A stretch of DNA of 64,000 nucleotides from Ectorhizobium quercum (GTDB taxonomy: Bacteria > Pseudomonadota > Alphaproteobacteria > Rhizobiales > Rhizobiaceae), in the NCBI RefSeq assembly GCF_026552795.1, contig NZ_JANFPI010000005.1:372001-436000 (forward strand), given 5' to 3'. Under the pieces are notes generated by a model. That model did not search any database, was not told the DNA's origin, and saw nothing but the letters and a program-made list of their open reading frames with translations. The position numbers and the translations under genes are program-made. Shown here piece after piece: positions 27,159-36,202 of the stretch (the stretch's first letter is position 1; each line of letters begins with the position of its first letter).

Positions 27159-28220
27159 TCAGGGCCTTTCGGCGGTCCGTTCGGCCACATAATCCGCGAT
27201 CGCCTGACGGCGTTCGGCGGTGGCCGGGTGGGTCGCAAGCAGGCTCGTCGTCCTTTCATTACCGATAATCGGTTCGATTCGCGCGAAAAAACGGTCTATC
27301 GCCAGCGGGTCGCGGCCGGCGGCCAGCATGAGATCGACGGAATGACGGTCGGCCTCGCGTTCGGCGTCGCGGGAATAGGACAGCGCCAGAAGGCCGCCGC
27401 CCTGTGCCAGTATGTCTTCCATCGCCGAGCCGATGTCGCCGGCGATCAGCATGACGAGGCCGGCAAGGCCGGCGGCGCGGTAAAGCTGGCGCAGGCTGTG
27501 CTCGTGTTCGACGTGGCCGATCTCGTGCGCCAGAACGCCGAGGATCATGTCGTCGTCCCCTCCGGCCAGTTCGATCAGTTCGTCGGTGATGACGATGGTG
27601 CCGTCCGGCAGGGCGAAGGCGTTCGGCCCGGTGATGCCGCCGTGACGGAAATTCAGGGCGAAGGCTTCCGGCCCCGCCTCGGACCGGGCGGCGATCTCGC
27701 CGAAGCCGGCGCGGATCTCCGCCTGGCGGGTCGGGTCGAGCGTGCTTTCGGAGAATATGGCGCGGTCCAGCGTCGACATCGTGCCCTGCGACATCAACTG
27801 CGGCACGACGGGCGGCGTGACGACGATGGCGACCTCCACCAGCGCCGGCAGGGCGAACCGGTAGACGCCGGCGGCCAGCACGATCACCGCCAGCACGATG
27901 ACCACCAGTCTCGGCCGGAACTGTTCCAGCCAGTGGACGAAACCGCCGGGCCTTGCCCCGGCCGAGCGCAGGAAGAGATCGGCGGTATCGTTGTCGACCG
28001 TCTCGAACAGGGAGCCGTCCGCAAAGGTGAACCGGCGGGGCACCGATCCGACGCGGGCGCTGACCTCCACCGAGGCAACCCCGGCTTCCGCCAGACGCGC
28101 GCCGGCTGCATCGCGCACGACGAAGCGTCGGCCTTCGCAAACCAGCAGCGCCTCCACCGACAGGCTGGAGCGGGGCGGATGCCACGCGCCGGCGAGCCGG
28201 CCGGTGTCCTCAGAAGCCAA
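27159..28220 (-). CDS. M48 family zinc metalloprotease, membrane bound
   Basis: The protein has 353 residues from a TTG start at 28220. The zinc site HEIGH is at residues 232-236, with ESTL and the downstream EADRHSVDLM as the third-ligand region (SRDAEREADRHSVDLMLAAG). A hydrophobic helix near residue 110 (VVIVLAVIVLAAGVYRFALPA) anchors it. I chose TTG because GGAAGGG ends seven bases before it; this start overlaps the stop of the yjgN-like gene by 11 bases. Family members clear damaged membrane or periplasmic proteins. Confidence 0.88.
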   Translation of the reverse strand: MASEDTGRLAGAWHPPRSSLSVEALLVCEGRRFVVRDAAGARLAEAGVASVEVSARVGSVPRRFTFADGSLFETVDNDTADLFLRSAGARPGGFVHWLEQFRPRLVVIVLAVIVLAAGVYRFALPALVEVAIVVTPPVVPQLMSQGTMSTLDRAIFSESTLDPTRQAEIRAGFGEIAARSEAGPEAFALNFRHGGITGPNAFALPDGTIVITDELIELAGGDDDMILGVLAHEIGHVEHEHSLRQLYRAAGLAGLVMLIAGDIGSAMEDILAQGGGLLALSYSRDAEREADRHSVDLMLAAGRDPLAIDRFFARIEPIIGNERTTSLLATHPATAERRQAIADYVAERTAERP

Positions 28221-29271
28221 AATCGAACCCTTCCATGTCGAGATACTCGGCGCTTGCCGCACCTCCCGTCCTTTCGATCGAAGAGAATATCTCACCCAGC
28301 TCGCCATCGAAACGGATTCCGGAATGTTCGACGATATAACGCGCCTCGCGCACCGCCGCCCACGGACGCATCAGGCCGAGCGTCAGCACGGTGACGACGA
28401 GATTGGACACCATGATCCAGAGATAGCGGAAGCGGGACATGTCGCTTCCCAGCCGGTGGCGCCCGTCGAGCACGGTGGCCGACCAGACGACGTTGCGCAC
28501 GCCGATCTGGTAAAGCAAGCCGACGATGGCGAACACGATCAGCGTGCCGAAGACGCTGGCATAGACCAGCCCGATCCAGATGGTCATCGCCGCATCGTCG
28601 TCGGAGGCCAGCAGGAACGCCGGAATGCTGACCAGAGCGATCAGTACCACTCCGAGAACCATCAGAAGCACGGGCAGTATCCAGACGCGGTAGAGCGCGC
28701 CGATCCGCGGATCGGTGGCGAAGGCGCGGTCGCCGTAGCGGAGATTGTCGAAGACATAACGGTTCAGCCAGCGGCTGGCGAAGGGCGCCAGAATGCCGAG
28801 CGAGACCAGCGCGACGAGAGAGCCGAGCACGATGGCCACGAACGCCCCGCCGACGCCGCCGACGAAATCGAAGCGGACATTGCGATAGCTGGTGACGCGG
28901 GCGTTGAACCGCAGGCTGCGCATGACCAGCCACGGCAGGATGACGATGAACAGCAGGGAGCCGGCCAGCGCCAGGATCGGGTTGACATAGCCGAGCATGT
29001 TGACCACGACGATGAAGGCGAGCGCGATGAGGCGTCCGATGAAGATCTGGAGACCGCGCGCGTGATAGTCGAAGGTCCGTCCGGCAAGCTCGGTGTTTCC
29101 GTAGAAATAACGTTTGCGGCGCACCTTGGCCCAGGCCGAATAGATGCCGACGGTCACGATGGTCAGCAGGACATTGACGATCCAGATGCCGAAATATTCC
29201 CGGGCATTGCCCCTGAAGATGCCACGTTCATATCCGGCTTCCGTCACCGGCGCCCCAGTCGTCTCCGTCAT
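28210..29271 (-). CDS. YjgN family (DUF898) membrane protein
   Basis: A 353-residue protein with about six hydrophobic helices. Family stretches are YFGIWIVNVLLTIVTVGIYSAWAKVRR, FYGNTELAGRTFDYH and the repeated NVRFDFVGG and RWLNRYVFDNLRYGD. The function of YjgN proteins is unknown. The start at 29271 is the family start, upstream sequence being AT-richer and non-coding. It is translationally coupled to the M48 protease, a pairing that suggests a joint envelope-maintenance role. Confidence 0.88.
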   Translation of the reverse strand: MTETTGAPVTEAGYERGIFRGNAREYFGIWIVNVLLTIVTVGIYSAWAKVRRKRYFYGNTELAGRTFDYHARGLQIFIGRLIALAFIVVVNMLGYVNPILALAGSLLFIVILPWLVMRSLRFNARVTSYRNVRFDFVGGVGGAFVAIVLGSLVALVSLGILAPFASRWLNRYVFDNLRYGDRAFATDPRIGALYRVWILPVLLMVLGVVLIALVSIPAFLLASDDDAAMTIWIGLVYASVFGTLIVFAIVGLLYQIGVRNVVWSATVLDGRHRLGSDMSRFRYLWIMVSNLVVTVLTLGLMRPWAAVREARYIVEHSGIRFDGELGEIFSSIERTGGAASAEYLDMEGFDFGF

Positions 29272-29388
29272 GAAAATCCTCTGCCTTGCGATTCGTTGTC
29301 TCCAAACATTCTGTCCCGCGGCGCCGAATGCAAGAAAGGAGACGGTTAATTCATGACTATTTTCATCCAGTTTGTTGACGAAATGTAA

Positions 29389-29412
29389 AAAAGGGGCCGT
29401 GAGGCCCCTTTT
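29389..29412 (-). terminator. mmsA rho-independent terminator
   Basis: AAAAGGGGCC-GTGA-GGCCCCTTTT forms a perfect ten-base-pair stem, followed on the minus strand by more T. It sits 24 bases past the mmsA stop and 117 bases before the yjgN-like ATG. Confidence 0.9.
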
Positions 29413-29435
29413 CCGGAACGGCAAGCCGCCACCTT

Positions 29436-30932
29436 TTACTTCATGACCGGCATGACGAATTCCGCGCCGTCCTTGATGCCGGACGGCCAGCGGGCGGTGA
29501 TCGTCTTGGTGCGCGTCCAGAACTTGATCGAGTCCGTGCCGTGCTGGTTCAGGTCGCCGAAGGACGACGCCTTCCAGCCGCCGAAGGAATGGTAGGCGAG
29601 CGGAACCGGGATCGGAACGTTGACGCCGATCATGCCGATATTGATGCGGGACGCGAAATCGCGGGCGGCATCGCCGTCGCGGGTGAAGATGGCGACGCCG
29701 TTGCCGTATTCATGCTTCATCGGCAGGGAGAGCGCCTCCTCGTAATTCGCGGCGCGGACGACCGACAGGACCGGCCCGAAGATCTCGGTCTTGTAGATGT
29801 CCATGTCCGGGGTGACGTCGTCGAACAGCGTACCGCCGACGAAGAAGCCGTCTTCATAGCCCTGAAGCTTGAAGCCGCGGCCGTCGACCACAAGCTTCGC
29901 GCCCTGCGCCACGCCGGAATCGATCAGCCCCTCGATGCGGGCCTTGGCTTCCTTGGTCACGACCGGGCCGAGGTCGGCCTTGTCGTCGCTGTAGGGGCCG
30001 ATGCGCAACGCCTCAACCTTGGGAACCAGCTTTTCGAGAAGGCGGTTGGCGGTTTCCTCGCCGACCGGAACGGCGACGGAAACGGCCATGCAGCGCTCGC
30101 CGGCGGAGCCGTAGCCCGCACCCATCAGGGCGTTGGCGGCCTGGTCGAGGTCGGCGTCGGGCAGGATGATCATGTGGTTCTTGGCGCCGCCGAAGCACTG
30201 GGCGCGCTTGCCGTTCATCGCCGCCGTGCCGTAGACGTAGCGGGCAATCGGCGTGGAACCGACGAAGGAGACCGCGCCGATATCCGGATCGGTGAGGATC
30301 GCGTCGACGGCGGTCTTGTCGCCGTTGATGACGTTCAGCACGCCCGCCGGCAGGCCGGCCTCGATCATCAGTTCGGCAAGGCGCAGCGGCAGGGACGGGT
30401 CGCGCTCCGAGGGCTTGAGGATGAAGGCGTTGCCGCAGGCAATCGCCGGGGCGAACATCCACATCGGGATCATGCCCGGGAAGTTGAACGGCGTGATGCC
30501 CGCACCGATGCCGACAGGCTGGCGAATGGAGTACATGTCGATGGCCGGGCCCGCGCCTTCGGTGAACTCGCCCTTCTGGAGATGCGGAATGCCGCAGACG
30601 AATTCGCAGACTTCGAGGCCGCGGATGATGTCGCCCTTGGAATCGTCGACGGTCTTGCCGTGCTCCTGCGACAGCAGGGTGGCAAGCTCGTCCATGTGCT
30701 GGTTGAGCAGGGTGACGAACCGGAAGAAGACGCGGGCGCGGCGCTGCGGGTTGGTGGCGGCCCAGGCGGGCTGCGCGGCCTTGGCGTTTTCGACCGCCGC
30801 ACGGATTTCCTCGACGGTGGCAAGCGCGACCTTCGCCTGCACCTCACCGGTGGCGGGGTTAAAGACGTCGCTGAAGCGACCGCTGGTGCCGGCGACGTGC
30901 TTGCCGCCGATAAAATGACCGATTTCCCTCAT
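29436..30932 (-). CDS. mmsA: Methylmalonate-semialdehyde dehydrogenase (CoA acylating)
   Basis: MmsA (498 residues) converts methylmalonate or malonate semialdehyde to propionyl- or acetyl-CoA with NAD, in valine and myo-inositol breakdown. It has the aldehyde dehydrogenase core: GITPFNFPGMIPMWMF, KPSERDPSLPLRLAELM, FVGSTPIARYVY and the cysteine in GYGSAGERCMAVSVAVPVG. FKMAQ-like bases of the ordinary dehydrogenase Glu are absent, as usual for MmsA. A LysR gene is divergent upstream; no mmsB or iol genes are next to it. Confidence 0.96.
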   Translation of the reverse strand: MREIGHFIGGKHVAGTSGRFSDVFNPATGEVQAKVALATVEEIRAAVENAKAAQPAWAATNPQRRARVFFRFVTLLNQHMDELATLLSQEHGKTVDDSKGDIIRGLEVCEFVCGIPHLQKGEFTEGAGPAIDMYSIRQPVGIGAGITPFNFPGMIPMWMFAPAIACGNAFILKPSERDPSLPLRLAELMIEAGLPAGVLNVINGDKTAVDAILTDPDIGAVSFVGSTPIARYVYGTAAMNGKRAQCFGGAKNHMIILPDADLDQAANALMGAGYGSAGERCMAVSVAVPVGEETANRLLEKLVPKVEALRIGPYSDDKADLGPVVTKEAKARIEGLIDSGVAQGAKLVVDGRGFKLQGYEDGFFVGGTLFDDVTPDMDIYKTEIFGPVLSVVRAANYEEALSLPMKHEYGNGVAIFTRDGDAARDFASRINIGMIGVNVPIPVPLAYHSFGGWKASSFGDLNQHGTDSIKFWTRTKTITARWPSGIKDGAEFVMPVMK

Positions 30933-31055
30933 GGCTCCTCACCTTCTGGTTCATTGCGTTTGTTGATGGAATAAGGATTGCACTTCAATTTACGCCAAAT
31001 CAATGGCCTGTTATAAGTAACCGTTGTGCATTTTTCGACACCTGGAGCCTCTCAC

Positions 31056-31937
31056 ATGAACTGGGACGACGTTCGCCTGTTCCTCGCCGTGGCGCGCAGC
31101 GGCCAGTTTCTCGCCGCCGCCCGCCGGCTCGGCGTCAACCACGCCACGCTGGCGCGACGCGTCTCGGCGCTGGAAAATGCGCTTGGCACCCAGCTTTTCG
31201 TGCGCCGCCCGCAGGGCTGCGAAATGACCGAGCAGGGCGAGCGGTTCCTGGCCGCCGCCGAACGCATGGAAACGGAAATGCTCGCCGCGCAGGCAAGCCT
31301 CGGGCGAACGGATGCGGCGATTTCCGGCACGGTGCGCATCGGGGCACCGGACGGCTTCGGCGTCTCCTTTCTTGCGCCGCGCCTCGGGCGGCTTGCGGAA
31401 CGGCATCCGGAATTGAAGCTAGAACTGGTGCCGGTGCCGCGGTCCTTCTCGCTGTCGCGGCGCGAGGCGGATATCGCCATCACCATCGACCGCCCCGAGC
31501 AGGGCCGGCTCGTTTCCTCGAAACTCACCGAATATTCGCTCGGCCTCTATGCCGCCAGGCGCTATCTCGACGGGCGGGCGGCGCCGGGCACGATCGACGA
31601 CCTGCGCGCCCACCGCCGCGTCGGCTATGTCGAGGACCTGCTCTATTCCGCCTCGCTGGACTTTACCGGCGAAATCATGCGCAACTGGAACGCGGCGCTG
31701 GAAATTTCCTCCGCCACCGGGCAGTTCGAGGCGGTGCGCTCCGGCGCCGGCATCGGCATCCTGCACAATTACATCGCCCGGCATGCACCCGACCTGAGAC
31801 GGCTTCTGCCCGACGTGGCGATCCGGCGCGCCTACTGGATCACGTTTCACGAAAGCGCGCGCGAGCTTGCCCGCGTGCGCGCCGTCTCCACCTTCATTCA
31901 GGAACTGGTGAGCGCCGAACGGAAAATCTTCCAGTAG
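31056..31937 (+). CDS. LysR family regulator, probable mmsA regulator
   Basis: A 293-residue LysR-type protein. The N-terminal helix-turn-helix MNWDDVRLFLAVARSGQFLA and ARRLGVNHATLARRVSALE are clear; the effector domain starts at GTVRIGAPDGFGVSFLAPRL. This branch of LysR regulators with MNWDDxRxFLAxAR is common next to mmsA in rhizobia. The ATG at 31056 is preceded by GGAGCC; a GTG at 31026 gives a weaker N terminus. It is divergent from mmsA across 123 bases. Confidence 0.93.
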   Translation: MNWDDVRLFLAVARSGQFLAAARRLGVNHATLARRVSALENALGTQLFVRRPQGCEMTEQGERFLAAAERMETEMLAAQASLGRTDAAISGTVRIGAPDGFGVSFLAPRLGRLAERHPELKLELVPVPRSFSLSRREADIAITIDRPEQGRLVSSKLTEYSLGLYAARRYLDGRAAPGTIDDLRAHRRVGYVEDLLYSASLDFTGEIMRNWNAALEISSATGQFEAVRSGAGIGILHNYIARHAPDLRRLLPDVAIRRAYWITFHESARELARVRAVSTFIQELVSAERKIFQ

Positions 31938-32029
31938 CCGGCGCAACGCGGGAACCGCGAAGACGACAAAAAGCCGGAACGGCGGCGATGCGAAAGGCTG
32001 CGGCCGCTCATGCAGACATGCAATCCGGA

Positions 32030-33316
32030 TTATGGATCGACGTCGGCCTGATAGGCGTCGTAGCGACCGCGGAACTGCTCGAAGACGGCGATGGTTCGCC
32101 GCGCAATGCCTGTCCAGCCGAAGACGCGGCGGGCAAAGCGCGCGCCCTCAACGGTCAGCACCTCGCGCAGCCAGGGATATTGCATCGGCATGTTGATCAT
32201 CGCGGCGAACTCCTCCGGCCGCTTCGGATCGGCCACGAGCGCATGCCGGCCGAATTCGACCTGTTCGCGCAAGCCGCCGTGGATCGTCGTCACCGTGGGC
32301 GTGCCGCAGGCCATCGCCTCGACGGCCGTCATGCCGAATGGCTCGTAACGCGAGGGCAGCGCAAAGACCCCGGGCGCGCGATAATAATCGACCAGTTCCT
32401 CGTCGGGAACGTAGCCGCGCCAGTCGATGAAATCGGCAATGCCCGCTTCAGCGGCCACCGCCTTCCACGTATCGATAAGCTCGAAATCGGCTTCGGAATT
32501 GCCGCCGACCGCCAGAACCAGCCGCGCCTCCGGCTGGAGGATCCTCAGGGCCGGCAGCGCCTGGATGATCAGGTCATAGCCCTTGTTCTCCGCCGCCCGG
32601 CCGACGACATAGACATCGCTCGGCCCCATGTTCAGACGCTGGCGCGCCGCGGCCACCTTGTCGGGCGTCGCGGGCGTAAAGCGGTTCTCGTCGATGCCGG
32701 GCGGGATCATCGTGACATGCTCGCGCGGCAGGGCGTATTCGGCCACGATCAGGTCCACCTGCTGCTCCGAGGTCGCGATGACATGGTCGCAGTTGCGGTA
32801 AAGGACGAATTCCTTCTGGATGCGCTCCTCGAAGCGATAGCCCGCCATCTCCTCCGCCGTGGCGCCGTGCATGTCGTGCCTTTTCCACCAGCCGAGCGAA
32901 TGAGGGGTGTGGATATGGGGGATCTGCAATTCCTCGGCGATCTTCTGCCCACAGACGCCGGCATCCCAATAATGGCTGTTGACCACATCGTAGCGCAGGC
33001 CGCGGCGGCGGATGGCGGCAAGGGCGTTGGTGATGAAGTCGCCATACCAGTCGTGCATGTCCTCCTTGCGGATGAAATCGGGCCCTCCGAAGGGGATACG
33101 CCAGATCCGCAGGTTGTCGTTGATGACGTCCTCGGCCGGCTGGTCCTCGAAGCGCCGGGTCATCACATCGACCTTGTAGCCCAGCCGCGCGAAGCGCTTG
33201 GCAAGCTCGAGGACAAAGACCACCTGGCCACCGGTATCGGGCTTGCCAAGCTCAGGCGACCCCGCGACATAGCCATGCAACGAAATCATCAATAGCGAAC
33301 CGATCGGCTGCGTCAT
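32030..33316 (-). CDS. mfpsA: Mannosylfructose-phosphate synthase
   Basis: A 428-residue group 4 glycosyltransferase of the sucrose-phosphate synthase type. It carries GSPELGKPDTGGQVVFVLE at the start, HTPHSLGWWK, the donor-binding VGRAAENKGYDLII and the E-X7-E-like PSRYEPFGMTAVEAMACGTP. In Agrobacterium the homologous enzyme joins mannose from GDP-mannose to fructose-6-phosphate to make mannosylfructose phosphate. The following phosphatase gene supports this over sucrose phosphate. It ends the three-gene unit. Confidence 0.82.
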   Translation of the reverse strand: MTQPIGSLLMISLHGYVAGSPELGKPDTGGQVVFVLELAKRFARLGYKVDVMTRRFEDQPAEDVINDNLRIWRIPFGGPDFIRKEDMHDWYGDFITNALAAIRRRGLRYDVVNSHYWDAGVCGQKIAEELQIPHIHTPHSLGWWKRHDMHGATAEEMAGYRFEERIQKEFVLYRNCDHVIATSEQQVDLIVAEYALPREHVTMIPPGIDENRFTPATPDKVAAARQRLNMGPSDVYVVGRAAENKGYDLIIQALPALRILQPEARLVLAVGGNSEADFELIDTWKAVAAEAGIADFIDWRGYVPDEELVDYYRAPGVFALPSRYEPFGMTAVEAMACGTPTVTTIHGGLREQVEFGRHALVADPKRPEEFAAMINMPMQYPWLREVLTVEGARFARRVFGWTGIARRTIAVFEQFRGRYDAYQADVDP

Positions 33317-33346
33317 GTTCTTCTCTCCTCTTGTCGTGCGGCACGG

Positions 33347-34084
33347 TCAGCCGGGCAGGATACCCAGCGCGACGAGCCCCTCCAGGACGCCTGCCGCATG
33401 AGGCGCCCGCGCTCGATAGGTCTTGCCCGGAGGCATGGCCTCGATCAGTTCCCGCCGCGCATTGCCGACGGCAATGGCACGGGCTGATAACTCAAACATA
33501 GCGAGATCGTTGCCTGAGTCACCCGCAACCACCATCCGGTCGGCCGGAATACCGAGTCTTTCGGCCAGAAACTGCGCTGCCACATCCTTTCCTGCGCCGG
33601 GCGCGAGCAGATCGAGGTCGCTTTCTCCCGAAAAGACCGCCCGGACCGGAAGGCCCGCCGCGGCGAGCGCATCCAGCAGCCGGGCGCGGGCATTGGGGTC
33701 GGGTGCGGCGAAACTGAGCTTGCCGGCGGTCAGGAACTCGGCGGCGTGGGGGACAAAGCCCATCTCCGTGGCAAGGGCGAAGACGGCCTCGCCCGGCCAG
33801 CGGTCGAAGCGGGCGGTCCAGTCCGAAAGCCAGGCGCCGCCCACGCGGATTTGGGTGCCCATGCCGGTGATGATCGCATCCGGCGCGAAATCCGCCGGAA
33901 ATTCGCTGGCCAGGGTCGCATCGACGCTGGCCGCCGGCCGCGACGAGTTCAGCGCCAGCCGCAACCGGTCGGGATGACGCCTGACGGCCGCCCAGAATTG
34001 CTCCAGCGCGCGCCGGTCTCCGGTCAGCGTATCGTCGACATCGCTGACCAGCAGCCAGGGGCCCTCGCCGGGTTCCCCGCTCAT
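33347..34084 (-). CDS. mfppB: Mannosylfructose-phosphate phosphatase
   Basis: A 245-residue HAD-family sugar phosphatase of the sucrose-phosphatase type. The HAD motifs are VSDVDDTLTGD (nucleophile Asp and its partner), LNSSRPAASV, a lysine region (AGKDVAAQFLAE) and the acidic loop AGDSGNDLAMF. The start at 34084 overlaps the upstream hydrolase stop (ATGA), and the synthase follows after 30 bases. Together they match the Agrobacterium mfpsA/mfppB pair that makes the osmolyte mannosylfructose. Confidence 0.85.
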   Translation of the reverse strand: MSGEPGEGPWLLVSDVDDTLTGDRRALEQFWAAVRRHPDRLRLALNSSRPAASVDATLASEFPADFAPDAIITGMGTQIRVGGAWLSDWTARFDRWPGEAVFALATEMGFVPHAAEFLTAGKLSFAAPDPNARARLLDALAAAGLPVRAVFSGESDLDLLAPGAGKDVAAQFLAERLGIPADRMVVAGDSGNDLAMFELSARAIAVGNARRELIEAMPPGKTYRARAPHAAGVLEGLVALGILPG

Positions 34085-35622
34085 TCGCCCGCACCTGCGC
34101 CGGTCAGGAGCTCGGGCGCCTGGGTCGCGGTATAGACCATCTCGGGCGCATGTTCGCTCATCGGCCGGCTCAGGGTCTCGATCGTGACGCCTTTCAGGCC
34201 GAGCGTCGCGGACTCGACATAGAAGCCCACGGCGCCGGAGAGGAAGCTGTCGTCGACCAGGCTCAGGACCACATGGCCATCGACGGACACTTCCAGATAG
34301 GTGCCGTGCGCGACCACCTCTATCTGCCATGTGCCGGCGGAGCTGTGCAGGCGCGCCTCCTGCAACGAATTGTAGCGGAAGGCATGCTCGAATTCGGGCG
34401 TGGGATTGGCACCCCAGGCGCGCATCTGGACGATGCCGTTCATGTAGTCGAGCGACAGGTAGTAGCCGTCGCCCTCGTTGTTTGCCCGCAAGACCAGGCC
34501 GGTCTTGCCCGGCCCCTCGAGCGTCATCGCGGCACGCAGGCGGAATTCGTCGTACTGGCCGGGCAGCATGAAGGCCTCGAAACCGCTCTTGCTGGCGATG
34601 AACAGGCTATCGTCGCGGGTCTCGGCCCGGGCCGTGGAATTGCCGCAGAGCAGCCGGCACTCCGCCGCGGTGCCGAGCGTCAGGCTGCTCGTAACCAGGC
34701 CGTCGAAGCCATGATAGGATTTCAGCCTGAGCCGGCCATCGGGAAGGGCGACGATCTCCTTGGGCGGCGGCAGCAGCCTCTTGATGAATTCGCGGCCATT
34801 GATGAGCAGTTCGGTCTTGCTGAAGAAGCTGAACAGCAGCAGCCGATCCCCGGCCCGGCAGATGCGGCCGGCATAATTGCCGTGCGGCAGGAGCACATCG
34901 TCGCTGAAGTTCTCGTAAGGGCCCTCGATGCGATCCGAATACCAATAGTGGATCTTGGTATCCTCGCGGATCGACCCCATCAGGTAATAGCGGTCGTGGA
35001 AATGGAAGAGGTTCGGCACCTCGATGTCGTCATAGAGGCCGGGGCGGTGCAGCGGCGGGCCGAATTCGAAGCGGTCGGGGGCGACCTCGCGGGCCAGTCC
35101 CACGCAGCCGCGGCGGATCACCGGCCCGTTCTTCGTCCGCGCCGCGGCCAGCAGCAGGCGCGCGCCCGTTTCGGGTTCGTGAAAGAAGAACGGATCGCGG
35201 AAGCTGACCCAGTTACGCCCCTCGTCGATGCCGGATTCATAATGCGGGCCGCCGATCTCCAGCGGATAGGACGCATCGCATCGTGTCCACGCATAGAGAT
35301 CCGAGGATCGCGCCATGCCGACCCGCTGGACCCGGCCGAATTCCGCACGGGTCAGGCCGGTATAGAACATCCGCCACTGGCCCGGCCGGTCGGGATCGGG
35401 AGTGACATGCATGGTCCAGAGCATGTCGTCGTCCCATGCGCCCGGATCGCCGACGAAAAACGCGTTCTTCACGCGCCGCCAGGAAAATCCGTCGGAACTG
35501 ACCGCATGGGCGATGAAGTCGTGGTTCGGCAGCACGAGATGGAAGAGATGATAAATGCCCTCGTGATAAACCACGTCAACGTCGCCGATGTCTGAGCGGA
35601 GAAAGCCGTGCGATGCATACAT
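34081..35622 (-). CDS. GH32-like glycoside hydrolase
   Basis: A 513-residue protein with a five-blade propeller half (about 1-310) and a C-terminal beta-sandwich (about 340-485), as in GH32 fructosidases. The three acidic sites are visible: the first blade SDIGDVDVVYHEGIYHLFH, FRDPFFF (142-146; RDP motif) and DIEVPNLFHF (E201, the acid-base position). The start at 35622 is chosen because upstream sequence looks like a promoter and the frame upstream is not coding; a longer start at 35754 is possible. It may cleave mannosylfructose or sucrose. Confidence 0.72.
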   Translation of the reverse strand: MYASHGFLRSDIGDVDVVYHEGIYHLFHLVLPNHDFIAHAVSSDGFSWRRVKNAFFVGDPGAWDDDMLWTMHVTPDPDRPGQWRMFYTGLTRAEFGRVQRVGMARSSDLYAWTRCDASYPLEIGGPHYESGIDEGRNWVSFRDPFFFHEPETGARLLLAAARTKNGPVIRRGCVGLAREVAPDRFEFGPPLHRPGLYDDIEVPNLFHFHDRYYLMGSIREDTKIHYWYSDRIEGPYENFSDDVLLPHGNYAGRICRAGDRLLLFSFFSKTELLINGREFIKRLLPPPKEIVALPDGRLRLKSYHGFDGLVTSSLTLGTAAECRLLCGNSTARAETRDDSLFIASKSGFEAFMLPGQYDEFRLRAAMTLEGPGKTGLVLRANNEGDGYYLSLDYMNGIVQMRAWGANPTPEFEHAFRYNSLQEARLHSSAGTWQIEVVAHGTYLEVSVDGHVVLSLVDDSFLSGAVGFYVESATLGLKGVTIETLSRPMSEHAPEMVYTATQAPELLTGAGAGE

Positions 35623-35898
35623 GCCCCGAATTTGCCGGTCCCGGAGCCAAAGGTAAACCCCTTTTTTAGCCTCGGCTGCGGATGTGAAAGGCAATCCGGG
35701 CCCGGCTGCGTGCTGTGCCGGGGCGATCGCGGGCGGCACGTTCGACCTCGACATCGCCGCCGAAGCACCAGGGGGAACGGCCATCGTCCGGGCTATGGCG
35801 CCTGTCAGGACGGCGGCATGGACATGCCGGAGACGCCAACCCAAACCGGGCCGTCTGCGACAAAAGCCTGCCAATCATCTCGCTATTATCGGAGAAAA

Positions 35899-35975
35899 TG
35901 GTACGGTTGGCTGGAGTTGAACCAGCGACCTCAGGTGCCACAAACCTGCGCTCTAACCAACTGAGCTACAACCGC
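35899..35975 (-). tRNA. tRNA-His (anticodon GTG), CCA encoded
   Basis: The complement folds as a full cloverleaf: acceptor GCGGTTG with CAACCGT, D arm GCTC/GAGC, anticodon stem CAGGT/ACCTG around TTGTGGC (anticodon GTG), T arm GCTGG-TTCAACT-CCAGC, then A at position 73 and CCA in the DNA. The base before the first G is T, so the extra 5' G of most bacterial tRNA-His is missing, as known for alphaproteobacteria. Confidence 0.96.
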
Positions 35976-36154
35976 ACATCGAAACGCCACGGGGGCGTTA
36001 CGGGCCGTCACATACGAGGTGTTTGCCGGTTTTGCAAGCCTCGACGCAGCGCATTCTACAAAAAAATGCGCCGGACCGGAAGCCGCCGGCGCCGGTTAAC
36101 CCTGTTGGCCGAATGAACCGGCGGGCCGATGGACCCGGGGGGCGTGCAAAGCTA

Positions 36155-36169
36155 TTAACAATCTGTTAA
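36155..36169 (+). promoter_or_regulatory. Perfect CtrA-type box upstream of the PAS kinase
   Basis: TTAA (36155-36158), seven bases, then TTAA (36166-36169) match the TTAA-N7-TTAA(C) site of the cell-cycle regulator CtrA. The site is also inside a perfect palindrome ATTAACA-ATC-TGTTAAT (36154-36170). It lies 34-48 bases before the kinase start, a usual CtrA distance. Confidence 0.72.
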
Positions 36170-36202
36170 TTTCAGTCTCGCAGGAACCTCGACAGGTCAC
36201 TC

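Noticed and set aside
35623..35975. Integration site at tRNA-His with the mannosylfructose genes as a genomic island
   Set aside because: No integrase, no direct repeat of the tRNA end and no change in base use were seen.
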